A stretch of 64,000 nucleotides of DNA. Origin: an uncultured Clostridia bacterium (GTDB lineage: Bacteria > Bacillota > Clostridia > Christensenellales > CAG-314). A program made the position numbers and the translations under genes. The notes beneath the pieces were generated by a model, which made no database searches, had not been told where the DNA came from, and saw nothing but the letters and a program-made list of their open reading frames with translations. Numbering within the stretch: the first letter of the stretch is position 1; every line of letters starts with the position of its first letter. The stretch is from the NCBI GenBank assembly GCA_944336125.1, contig CALVLA010000003.1, positions 62,001-126,000 on the forward strand. The letters run 5' to 3'. Shown one piece after another: positions 48,138-55,047 of the stretch.

Positions 48138-48443
48138 ATGGGATACGGAAGTAAGAAAATTTTGGATATCATAACTTCGCTTCTCGCTTTTTTGACGGTT
48201 TTGCTTTTTGCGTTTCTTTACGCAAACGCCGTGTTTGGTTTCGGCCTTGACGCCGAACTTGTTTCGACTTTGTACATAGTCAGAGAATATATGGTAATGG
48301 CTACCGTAATTCTCGTCGGACTTGAATTTGCCGTAACAAAGGGATTTTTGTTTTTGCTCATCTACTGCATTATTGCGGCTGTCGTCGTGATTTTCAGCTT
48401 TTTCCCTGAAGTTTCGGATCAGCTGGTAAACCTTGTAAAATAA
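48138..48443 (+). CDS. Small membrane protein downstream of the P-type ATPase
   Basis: This is a 101-residue protein with three predicted helices (about 10-30, 50-66 and 70-90). I recognise no family. AGGAGG precedes the ATG, and it starts 12 bases after the ATPase stop, followed by a strong terminator. Small membrane proteins next to P-type ATPases often act as regulators or accessory subunits, so that is a reasonable but untested guess. Confidence 0.7.
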   Translation: MGYGSKKILDIITSLLAFLTVLLFAFLYANAVFGFGLDAELVSTLYIVREYMVMATVILVGLEFAVTKGFLFLLIYCIIAAVVVIFSFFPEVSDQLVNLVK

Positions 48444-48452
48444 AAAAACAAC

Positions 48453-48486
48453 AAAAAGCCGAAGGCGTTTGCCTTCGGCTTTTTTT
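48453..48486. terminator. Bidirectional terminator at the end of the glycogen-hisS-ATPase run
   Basis: A 14-bp stem (48453-48466 with 48471-48484) and a GTTT loop; A and T runs flank it on both sides. Confidence 0.9.
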
Positions 48487-49060
48487 AATCCTTTTTACTT
48501 TCCTTTTTTTCCTTTGGCGGCGGAGGGGGAGTTTGCAGCTCGATAACTTTTTGCGCGTAAATCAAATTTGCTATCGCTATAGTACTGCTTTTCAAAGCGT
48601 AGTTTTCCTTGTCAAGAGGCGACTCATGACTTACCGCTTCCTTTTTGTTTAAAAGACAGCAATTTTTAAATGCCTGCTCCAAAGCTATACAAAAATAGGT
48701 GTATGCTTTAAATTCGTTGCTTTTTTCGATTTGGTTTTGAATAATCGCCTTTATTTCGTCCATCTTCAAAACTTGCTTCAAAAAGAAAACGGCACAGATA
48801 TACGCCAAATGAGTCCTACCGTATTTTTTGCCGACTGGCGGAGGCAAAATGCCGTGTTTGACGTAGTTGTTTATCATGGACGGGGTGATTACGTTTTCCT
48901 CCTTTTTGCTGAAAATGTTGAGATACTTGTTGACGTAAACTATCACCTGATCCATATAAAGTTCGATGTCCGGCAGTTCGCGGTACCTTGGCATATGGTA
49001 GTTTTGAAGCTGTTTTTCAAAGTCGGTCAGTTGTTTTTCAAATTCTTCGATGTTTATCAT
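48485..49060 (-). CDS. DUF1836 family protein
   Basis: This is a 191-residue protein of the DUF1836 family, seen in Firmicutes. The typical core is 'YHMPRYRELPDIELYMDQVI', then 'ITPSMINNYVKHGILPPPVGKKYGR', which looks like a winged or MerR-like DNA-binding element. The C-terminus is a proline- and lysine-rich tail. A regulatory role is likely, but targets are unknown. No ribosome site precedes the ATG, and a promoter ends six bases before it, so the mRNA is probably leaderless. It is divergent from an SGNH hydrolase gene. Confidence 0.85.
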   Translation of the reverse strand: MINIEEFEKQLTDFEKQLQNYHMPRYRELPDIELYMDQVIVYVNKYLNIFSKKEENVITPSMINNYVKHGILPPPVGKKYGRTHLAYICAVFFLKQVLKMDEIKAIIQNQIEKSNEFKAYTYFCIALEQAFKNCCLLNKKEAVSHESPLDKENYALKSSTIAIANLIYAQKVIELQTPPPPPKEKKESKKD

Positions 49061-49066
49061 GTTTAC

Positions 49067-49095
49067 AATATATCACTTTCGACAATTTATTTCAA
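49067..49095 (-). promoter_or_regulatory. Promoter of the DUF1836 gene, abutting the start codon
   Basis: On the minus strand, TTGAAA (49090-49095) and TATATT (49067-49072) are separated by 17 bases; the ATG begins at 49060. Confidence 0.65.
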
Positions 49096-49113
49096 CTTTT
49101 TTTATAAAAACGG

Positions 49114-49142
49114 TTGACATACTTAATAATAACGCATAATAT
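49114..49142 (+). promoter_or_regulatory. Promoter of the SGNH hydrolase gene
   Basis: TTGACA (49114-49119) and TAATAT (49137-49142) are separated by 17 bases. Confidence 0.75.
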
Positions 49143-49168
49143 AGTATTGTAAACTAGATGAGGCGATT

Positions 49169-49867
49169 ATGAATACAAAGAAAGTGGCTTTATTCGGGGA
49201 TTCGATATTGAAAGGGGTGGTGCTTGACACAAACGGCAGGTACCGTTTTGCCGATATCGACTGGAATTCAATCGAAAAGCGGCTTAACGTAGACATTGTC
49301 AACAAATCGAAGTTCGGATGCGAAATCAAAAAGGGCGGCAAAATTTTGTCAGACAGTATGTCGAGAGAAAGTTTTGACGTCGCGGTTATCGAGTACGGCG
49401 GAAACGACAGCGATTTTTGCTGGGGAGAGGTGGCTGCAACTCCTTTTGAGAGGCATACGTCAAAAACCGAAGTGGGCGAGTTTGAAATTAGGCTTGAACA
49501 CATGGTATCTGTCTTGCAGGACAAGGGGGTAAAAGTTGTTTTGATGAGCCTGCCTCCCATCGACGCCGAAAGATATTTTGATTGGATAAGTCAAAAGGAC
49601 GAGCAAAAGCAAAAAAACATAATGGCGTTTTTGGGTGACGTTTCGAGGATAAACAGGTATCAGGAAATGTATTCCAACGCAATCGTGCAGGTGGCTTTTA
49701 AAAAGCGGTGCGATTTTGTGGACGTCAGAAAGAAGTTTTTGCAAAGCGACGACTTCAAGGGGCTGATGTGTCTTGACGGCATACACCCGAACGAAAAAGG
49801 ACAGCGTGAGATAATAAGCGCGTTTGTCGAATATTTTAACGATACCGCATTGGCAAAAGCCAATTAA
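49169..49867 (+). CDS. SGNH/GDSL-family hydrolase
   Basis: This is a 232-residue esterase-type protein. Block I is 'LFGDSILKGV' with the nucleophile Ser, block III is 'YGGNDSDF' with Asn, and block V is 'DGIHPNEKGQ' with the Asp/His pair. There is no signal peptide, so it acts in the cytosol on an ester or acetylated substrate that cannot be named. It has a single-gene unit with its own promoter and terminator, and only a weak ribosome site (GAGG). Confidence 0.88.
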   Translation: MNTKKVALFGDSILKGVVLDTNGRYRFADIDWNSIEKRLNVDIVNKSKFGCEIKKGGKILSDSMSRESFDVAVIEYGGNDSDFCWGEVAATPFERHTSKTEVGEFEIRLEHMVSVLQDKGVKVVLMSLPPIDAERYFDWISQKDEQKQKNIMAFLGDVSRINRYQEMYSNAIVQVAFKKRCDFVDVRKKFLQSDDFKGLMCLDGIHPNEKGQREIISAFVEYFNDTALAKAN

Positions 49868-49896
49868 GGTAAATAAACAACATTATACACAAAGGG

Positions 49897-49936
49897 AAAA
49901 GCAAAGCGGCCATAGGCCGCTTTGCTTTTTGTTTTA
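49897..49936. terminator. Bidirectional terminator
   Basis: A 15-bp stem (49897-49911 with 49915-49929) around an ATA loop separates the converging hydrolase and aldo/keto reductase genes. Confidence 0.9.
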
Positions 49937-50947
49937 TTTTTCAAAAATTTCTTTTATTTCGCGCATTCGTTTGATTATGTCGAGGTTGTAAGGACAGCGT
50001 TTTTCACATTCGCCGCATTGTATGCAGTCTGCCGCAGTTTTTTTCATTGCGACATACCTTGATTTTGCCCAGTCGCCAAGACCGTATTTTTTAAGATAAA
50101 CCTGCAAAGTGAAAATGCCCGGAATATCTATTCCCGCAGTACACGGCGCGCAGTAAGAACAGCGGCGGCAAAAGTCGTTTCCCAGCTCGTTTTTTATTTG
50201 TTCGCATTTGGCTTTTTCCTCGTCGGTTAACGGCAAGTCGGAAAAAGAGGTGTCGGCACGACATTCGTCGATGTTTCCCATTCCCGGTATTGCGATGTCG
50301 ATAAAATCGTTTTGCAAAACGTACCTTAAAGCCAAACTTATGTCGTCTATGTTTCCGCCGCCCAACGGCTTCATGGCGATAGTTCCTATGCCGGCTTTTT
50401 TTGCCTGCCTGAACATTTCGACGCCTTGACTTTCCACAATGTTATAAGGAAACATTATCGTTTCGATTTTTTTGCCGTACTTTTCGATAGCGTATTCAAG
50501 CACTTCGCGCTTGTGGGCGGTTATACCGAAGTGGAGGACTTTGCCTTCTTTTTTAAGTTTTTCGAAGGCTTTGTATGCTCCTTTTTCGCTGAAAGCCAAG
50601 TCAATTTCCTTAACGGTTTTTACGTTGTGCAGCTGATAAAGGTCGATGTAGCTTGTGTCAAACGCGTCAAGAGATTTTTTTACTTCGCTTTCAAATCCGT
50701 CGTAATCGACGGGTGGGGCTTTTGACGCAAGAACTACCTTTTCGCGTCCGATTTGTTTAAGCGCTTTTCCGATAAAACTTTCCGAAACGGTGTAGCCGCG
50801 CGCACTGTCAAAATAGTTTACGCCGAGTTTTACCGCCTCGATAACCGTCTTTACCGCTTCGTCTTCGTTTACCCGTTGTACCGGTATTCCTCCGAAACCT
50901 ATGCTTTTGGTTTTTATTCCCGTTTTTCCTAAAATGATTTGCTTCAT
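49934..50947 (-). CDS. Aldo/keto reductase with C-terminal 4Fe-4S domain
   Basis: This is a 337-residue protein. The AKR barrel (1-260) has the tetrad region 'YFDSARGYTVSE' (Asp/Tyr), a Lys in 'VVLASKAPP' and a His in 'DLYQLHNV'. A C-terminal ferredoxin-type tail carries two cysteine clusters ('CRRCSYCAPC' and 'CIQCGECEKRCPYNL'), marking the Fe-S AKR group common in anaerobes. The natural substrate is unknown. The ATG at 50947 is chosen for GGAGAG upstream. Confidence 0.9.
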   Translation of the reverse strand: MKQIILGKTGIKTKSIGFGGIPVQRVNEDEAVKTVIEAVKLGVNYFDSARGYTVSESFIGKALKQIGREKVVLASKAPPVDYDGFESEVKKSLDAFDTSYIDLYQLHNVKTVKEIDLAFSEKGAYKAFEKLKKEGKVLHFGITAHKREVLEYAIEKYGKKIETIMFPYNIVESQGVEMFRQAKKAGIGTIAMKPLGGGNIDDISLALRYVLQNDFIDIAIPGMGNIDECRADTSFSDLPLTDEEKAKCEQIKNELGNDFCRRCSYCAPCTAGIDIPGIFTLQVYLKKYGLGDWAKSRYVAMKKTAADCIQCGECEKRCPYNLDIIKRMREIKEIFEK

Positions 50948-50967
50948 ATTTCTCTCCGTTTGTCTTG

Positions 50968-50996
50968 ATTTTAACATATTTCTCGTTTTTTTTCAA
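50968..50996 (-). promoter_or_regulatory. Promoter of the aldo/keto reductase gene
   Basis: On the minus strand, TTGAAA (50991-50996) and TAAAAT (50968-50973) are separated by 17 bases. Confidence 0.65.
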
Positions 50997-51033
50997 AAAT
51001 TCCTTAATTTTTTTTAAAATTTTATTCTACGTC

Positions 51034-51062
51034 TTGACACAAATCTCCTTTTTATTTATTCT
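51034..51062 (+). promoter_or_regulatory. Promoter of the NhaC-type antiporter gene
   Basis: TTGACA (51034-51039) and TATTCT (51057-51062) are separated by 17 bases. Confidence 0.65.
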
Positions 51063-51126
51063 AAAAACGTATTTTTATTTGGTTCGCCAGATTTAAGCAT
51101 TATTGTTTTTCCGGAGGATATGTGTT

Positions 51127-52758
51127 ATGGCACAAATTTTGGTTTTGCTGCCGCCTATTATCGCAATCGGACTCGCTCTGCTTACTAAAGAAGTGTATTC
51201 GTCGCTGTTTATCGGCGTAGTGGTGGGCGCGTTTATTTTCGTGTTGTCGGGCGGCGTTACCACTGTCGACGGCGTCGAAATGGGATACTTCCTCCTCGGT
51301 GAGCAACACGCCGAGTTCGCTTGGAATTTCTCCCTCATGGGTACCGCCGAAACTACTCTCAACACCGTCGTTAACAGCGTGGCCGACCCTTACAACGTCG
51401 GTATCTTGCTTTTCCTCGTTCTGCTCGGTATGCTGGTTTCCGTTATCACCAAAGCCGGCGGTTCGAAAGCTTACGGTAACTGGGCCGCAAGCAAAATTAA
51501 AGGCAAAAAAGCCGCGCTCCTTTCAACCAGCGCTCTCGGCGTACTTATCTTTATCGATGACTACTTCAACTGCCTTACTGTAGGTACCGTTATGAAACCG
51601 GTTACCGACAAGTTTAAAATTTCAAGGGCTAAACTTTCATACATCATCGACTCGACAGCTGCTCCTGTCTGCATCATTGCTCCTGTCTCCAGCTGGGGTG
51701 CGGCTATCACTTCCTGCATGAGTATGCAAAATCCTTTCCAGGTATTTTTGCAGACTATTCCTTTCAACTTCTACGCTCTTCTTACCATTATCTTCCTTGT
51801 GTCGATTACGCTGCTTAAAGAAGATTACGGTCTCATGAAAAAGCTGGAGGACCTTGCGGAACAAAAGGGCGAGCTCGGTAGTATCGAAACAATCGACCAA
51901 GGCCTTTCCGAACAGTCAACTGCTAAAGGTACCGTGTGGGATTTGATCATTCCTATCGTTGTGCTTATTATCGGCGCTATCCTCGGTATGATTTACACCG
52001 GCAACGGCTTTGACGGCTCTACCGACATTATGACGGCGTTTACCAACTGTGACGCTCCGACTTCACTTAACTACGGCGCTTTTGCGGCTCTTATCTGCAC
52101 CGCTATCATGTACTTGCCTAGAAAAATCATCAAACCTCGCGAATTTATGGAAGGTCTTACTCAAGGCTTTAAAGCAATGGTTCCTGCTATCACTATCCTT
52201 GCTCTCGCTTGGTCCCTCGGCGGTATCTGCAAAAACTCGCTTATGCTCGGAAACAACATTTCCGTTATCTTCGAAGGCAGCAACATAGACGTTATTCTCC
52301 CTGCCGTACTCTTTATCTTGGGTTCGTTTATCGGTTTCTCTACCGGTACAAGCTGGGGTACTATGGCTATCCTCATTCCGCTTGCCGAAGGTTTGCTCGG
52401 CGTTGTGGGCGGTGAGGCTACCACGCTTACCATCATCACTGTTGCCGCAGTTGCCGCAGGCGCGGTTCTCGGCGATCACATTTCGCCTATTTCGGATACT
52501 ACAATCATGGCTTCCACCGGCGCTCAGTGCGACCACCTGCAACACGTTACTTCGCAAATTCCTTACGCGTTGACGGTAGGCGCTGTGTCCGTAGTCGCTT
52601 TCCTTATTGCCGGTATCACTTCAAGCCTCGGCTTCGGATTGAGCTTGCTTATTTCGTGGATTGTGGCTCTCGTCGGTCTGTTCGGAGTTTTGTTCTTCAT
52701 CAAGTTCAGACAGAAAAAACATCAGCCTATTGTTTCAAGCGAAGCGGAAGTTAAATAA
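51127..52758 (+). CDS. NhaC-family Na+/H+ (or amino-acid) antiporter
   Basis: This is a 543-residue membrane protein with about 12 helices. Family landmarks are 'FIDDYFNCLTVGTVMKPV', 'AAPVCIIAPVSSWGAAI', 'STGTSWGTMAILIPLAEG' and 'LGDHISPISDTTIMASTGA'. Members exchange Na+ for H+, and some exchange amines or amino acids; the sequence does not decide. GGAGGA precedes the ATG at 51127. It has its own promoter and terminator. Confidence 0.88.
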   Translation: MAQILVLLPPIIAIGLALLTKEVYSSLFIGVVVGAFIFVLSGGVTTVDGVEMGYFLLGEQHAEFAWNFSLMGTAETTLNTVVNSVADPYNVGILLFLVLLGMLVSVITKAGGSKAYGNWAASKIKGKKAALLSTSALGVLIFIDDYFNCLTVGTVMKPVTDKFKISRAKLSYIIDSTAAPVCIIAPVSSWGAAITSCMSMQNPFQVFLQTIPFNFYALLTIIFLVSITLLKEDYGLMKKLEDLAEQKGELGSIETIDQGLSEQSTAKGTVWDLIIPIVVLIIGAILGMIYTGNGFDGSTDIMTAFTNCDAPTSLNYGAFAALICTAIMYLPRKIIKPREFMEGLTQGFKAMVPAITILALAWSLGGICKNSLMLGNNISVIFEGSNIDVILPAVLFILGSFIGFSTGTSWGTMAILIPLAEGLLGVVGGEATTLTIITVAAVAAGAVLGDHISPISDTTIMASTGAQCDHLQHVTSQIPYALTVGAVSVVAFLIAGITSSLGFGLSLLISWIVALVGLFGVLFFIKFRQKKHQPIVSSEAEVK

Positions 52759-52767
52759 TTTGTGTTA

Positions 52768-52798
52768 AAAAGCGGTCGTATGACCGCTTTTTTTATTG
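52768..52798 (+). terminator. Rho-independent terminator
   Basis: AAAAGCGGTC (52768-52777) pairs with GACCGCTTTT (52782-52791) around GTAT, then Ts. Confidence 0.85.
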
Positions 52799-52825
52799 AC
52801 TAGTTGACTTTTTTGGTGATATTCT
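52796..52825 (+). promoter_or_regulatory. Candidate promoter of the HD-cyclophilin-DUF3810 operon
   Basis: TTGACT (52796-52801) and TATTCT (52820-52825) are separated by 18 bases. A second TTGACT lies at 52804-52809. Confidence 0.5.
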
Positions 52826-52846
52826 CCTTTACAAAGAGGTGCTTTT

Positions 52847-53398
52847 ATGGACAGAAACACAGCATTTGAAATTTTGAACAAGTATACCAAAAACAAAAAT
52901 CTCGTCAATCACGGCATTGCGGTGGAAGGCGCTATGCGTCACTTCGCTTCCATTTACGGTGAGGACGAAAATTACTGGGGAAACATCGGACTTTTGCATG
53001 ACGTTGATTACGAAATGTATCCCGAAGAACACTTGCAGCATACGGAAGAATTGCTTAAACCTTTTGGGGCTACCGACGACGAAATTCACGCCATAAACAG
53101 TCACGGCTGGGGAATTTGCAGCGACGTGGAACCTGAAAAGCAAATGGAAAAAATCCTTTTTGCGGCTGACGAGCTTACGGGACTTATCGTGGCGTGCGCC
53201 CTTGTAACTCCTGATAAAAAGCTTGAAAACGTTACCGTGGAAAGCGTACTTAAAAAATGGAAGAAAAAAGACTTCGCGAGAGGGGCGAACAGGGAAGTTA
53301 TTTCAAAAGGCGCAGAACTTGCCGGTTTGGAACTTGAAAAACTTGTTGCCGAAACTCTCGAAGGAATGAAAAAAATAGCAGGCTCAATCGGGCTGTAA
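52847..53398 (+). CDS. HD-domain phosphohydrolase
   Basis: This is a 183-residue metal-dependent hydrolase. The HD core shows an early His ('NHGIAVEGAMRHFA'), the His-Asp pair in 'IGLLHDVDYE', 'HTEELLKPFG' and 'INSHGWG', with a final Asp in 'LFAADELTGL'. Relatives act on nucleotides or other phosphate esters; the substrate is not known. AGAGGTG precedes the start. A cyclophilin gene follows nine bases later, suggesting an operon. Confidence 0.87.
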   Translation: MDRNTAFEILNKYTKNKNLVNHGIAVEGAMRHFASIYGEDENYWGNIGLLHDVDYEMYPEEHLQHTEELLKPFGATDDEIHAINSHGWGICSDVEPEKQMEKILFAADELTGLIVACALVTPDKKLENVTVESVLKKWKKKDFARGANREVISKGAELAGLELEKLVAETLEGMKKIAGSIGL

Positions 53399-53407
53399 GG
53401 AGAAATT

Positions 53408-53932
53408 ATGCAAAACCCTAAAATCACAATAGAAATGCAAAACGGCAAAAAAATCGTTGCGGAGCTTTATCCCGACAAAGCTCCGAACACCGTAAACAAC
53501 TTTTTGTCGCTGGCTAAAAAAGGCTTTTTTGACGGACTTATTTTTCACAGAGTTATCAAAGGCTTTATGATTCAAGGCGGAGACCCGCTGGGCAAAGGCA
53601 CGGGTGGTCCCGGCTATTCGATAAAGGGCGAGTTTGCTTTGAACGGATTTAAAAACGACCTCAAACACACAAGGGGAGTGCTTTCAATGGCAAGGGCATT
53701 TATGCCTGACAGCGCGGGAAGTCAGTTTTTCATCATGCATGAAGACGCTCCGCATCTTGACGGACAGTACGCCGCTTTCGGAAAGGTTGTAGAGGGCATT
53801 GAGGTTGTCGACGAAATAGCCTCGGTAAAAGTGGATTTTTCCGACAGGCCTCTCAATGAACAAAAAATCAAAAAAGTGTGCGTAGAAACTTTCGGCATGG
53901 AATATCCTGAGCCGGAAATAATAAAACAATGA
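53408..53932 (+). CDS. Peptidyl-prolyl cis-trans isomerase, cyclophilin type
   Basis: This is a 174-residue cytosolic cyclophilin. It carries the active-site pattern 'FHRVIKGFMIQGGDPLGKGTGG', the 'SAGSQFFIM' segment and 'LDGQYAAFGKVVEG'. It speeds proline isomerisation in protein folding. It lacks a signal peptide. AAGGAG precedes the ATG, and its stop overlaps the next gene by four bases (ATGA). Confidence 0.94.
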   Translation: MQNPKITIEMQNGKKIVAELYPDKAPNTVNNFLSLAKKGFFDGLIFHRVIKGFMIQGGDPLGKGTGGPGYSIKGEFALNGFKNDLKHTRGVLSMARAFMPDSAGSQFFIMHEDAPHLDGQYAAFGKVVEGIEVVDEIASVKVDFSDRPLNEQKIKKVCVETFGMEYPEPEIIKQ

Positions 53933-54996
53933 AACTTTTTTGCAAAAAAAACATAGCCTATACGGTGATTTTTTCACTTGCGGCATTGGTTTTCGTTTTG
54001 CTTTGTTTTCCGAAATCGGGGGAAACCTTTGAGTTTTTAAACAGGTTTTTTATCCTCGTTTTCGGCTCGGTGTCAGCGTTTATTCCCTTTTCCGTGATGA
54101 CGCTTCTCATATGCCTTATTCCGCTGTTTTTGGCATTTGTCGTCTGGCGTTTTATTGTCAACAAAAGAAGGTATTCGCTTAAAAGGTTTTTTTTGAGAGG
54201 CGGCGCGGTTTTGTGCGTGATTTTCGTGCTTTTCGGGCTGATTCTGGGATTGGGCTACCGTCGCGAAAGCATTTATGCGAAAATGGATTTGCCTGATTTT
54301 GAAGTTGCCGACGGTGACGTAGTTGTGGCTGCCGATTTTTTGATTGACACACTTAACGACGCGGCGCTGAAGGTTGAGTTTTCCGACGAAAGCAGGGCAC
54401 TTGTTTTGCCTGACGGCTACGACGAACAAAAAATCGCTTCATTGGTTTACGAAGCTTTTGACAAACAGAATTTCGACTTTTTGTACGGCTTCGATTTCAG
54501 ATACAAAAAAACTTTTTCCGGTCTTTTGGAAGTTCTCGGCTTTGACGGCGTAGTTTTTCCGCTCACTGCTGAAATTAACATTGACGGAAACGTTTCGGGG
54601 GGAAACATTTGTGTTTTGCTGGCTCACGAGCTGCTTCACGTCAACGGAGTGCTTAACGAAGGGGAGGCAAATTTCCTTTCGCAGTATATCTGTATTTTTT
54701 CGGGGGACCCCGTGCTTTCATACTGCGGCGCTTACTCGGCGGTAATGAGCGCGCTTGATTATCTTTACATAACCGACTACAAGCTGTATTACGACACGCT
54801 GCAAAACATCTCTGATCCGTACCTGAGGATGCGTTTCGATTATTACGTCAGGCTTAACGCAAACACTCAACCATCGTTTTTTACGAAAGTTGCAAACTTT
54901 TTTTACGACATTTACTTGAAACTCAACTTTATGTCGGGAGCCGAAGTTTACTCGGAGAATGTTTTTGGTTGGGCGCGCTTTGCGTCAAATATTTGA
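53929..54996 (+). CDS. DUF3810-like membrane protein with HExxH motif
   Basis: This is a 355-residue protein with three N-terminal membrane helices (about 9-27, 42-76 and 85-105) and an extracytoplasmic domain. 'LAHELLHVNGVLNEGEANFLSQY' has HExxH at His233-His237 and a downstream Glu, the layout of a zinc peptidase and of the DUF3810 family. The family is uncharacterised; a membrane metalloprotease is plausible. It overlaps the cyclophilin gene, so the two are translationally coupled. The promoter for the next gene begins at its stop codon. Confidence 0.82.
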   Translation: MKLFCKKNIAYTVIFSLAALVFVLLCFPKSGETFEFLNRFFILVFGSVSAFIPFSVMTLLICLIPLFLAFVVWRFIVNKRRYSLKRFFLRGGAVLCVIFVLFGLILGLGYRRESIYAKMDLPDFEVADGDVVVAADFLIDTLNDAALKVEFSDESRALVLPDGYDEQKIASLVYEAFDKQNFDFLYGFDFRYKKTFSGLLEVLGFDGVVFPLTAEINIDGNVSGGNICVLLAHELLHVNGVLNEGEANFLSQYICIFSGDPVLSYCGAYSAVMSALDYLYITDYKLYYDTLQNISDPYLRMRFDYYVRLNANTQPSFFTKVANFFYDIYLKLNFMSGAEVYSENVFGWARFASNI

Positions 54997-55021
54997 CGGT
55001 TTTGTCTTTTTTTGATATAAT
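54993..55021 (+). promoter_or_regulatory. Promoter of the DUF4914 gene
   Basis: TTGACG (54993-54998) and TATAAT (55016-55021) are separated by 17 bases; the -35 box overlaps the upstream stop codon. Confidence 0.75.
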
Positions 55022-55047
55022 ACTCTAATAGAATTATGAGGTATCTT

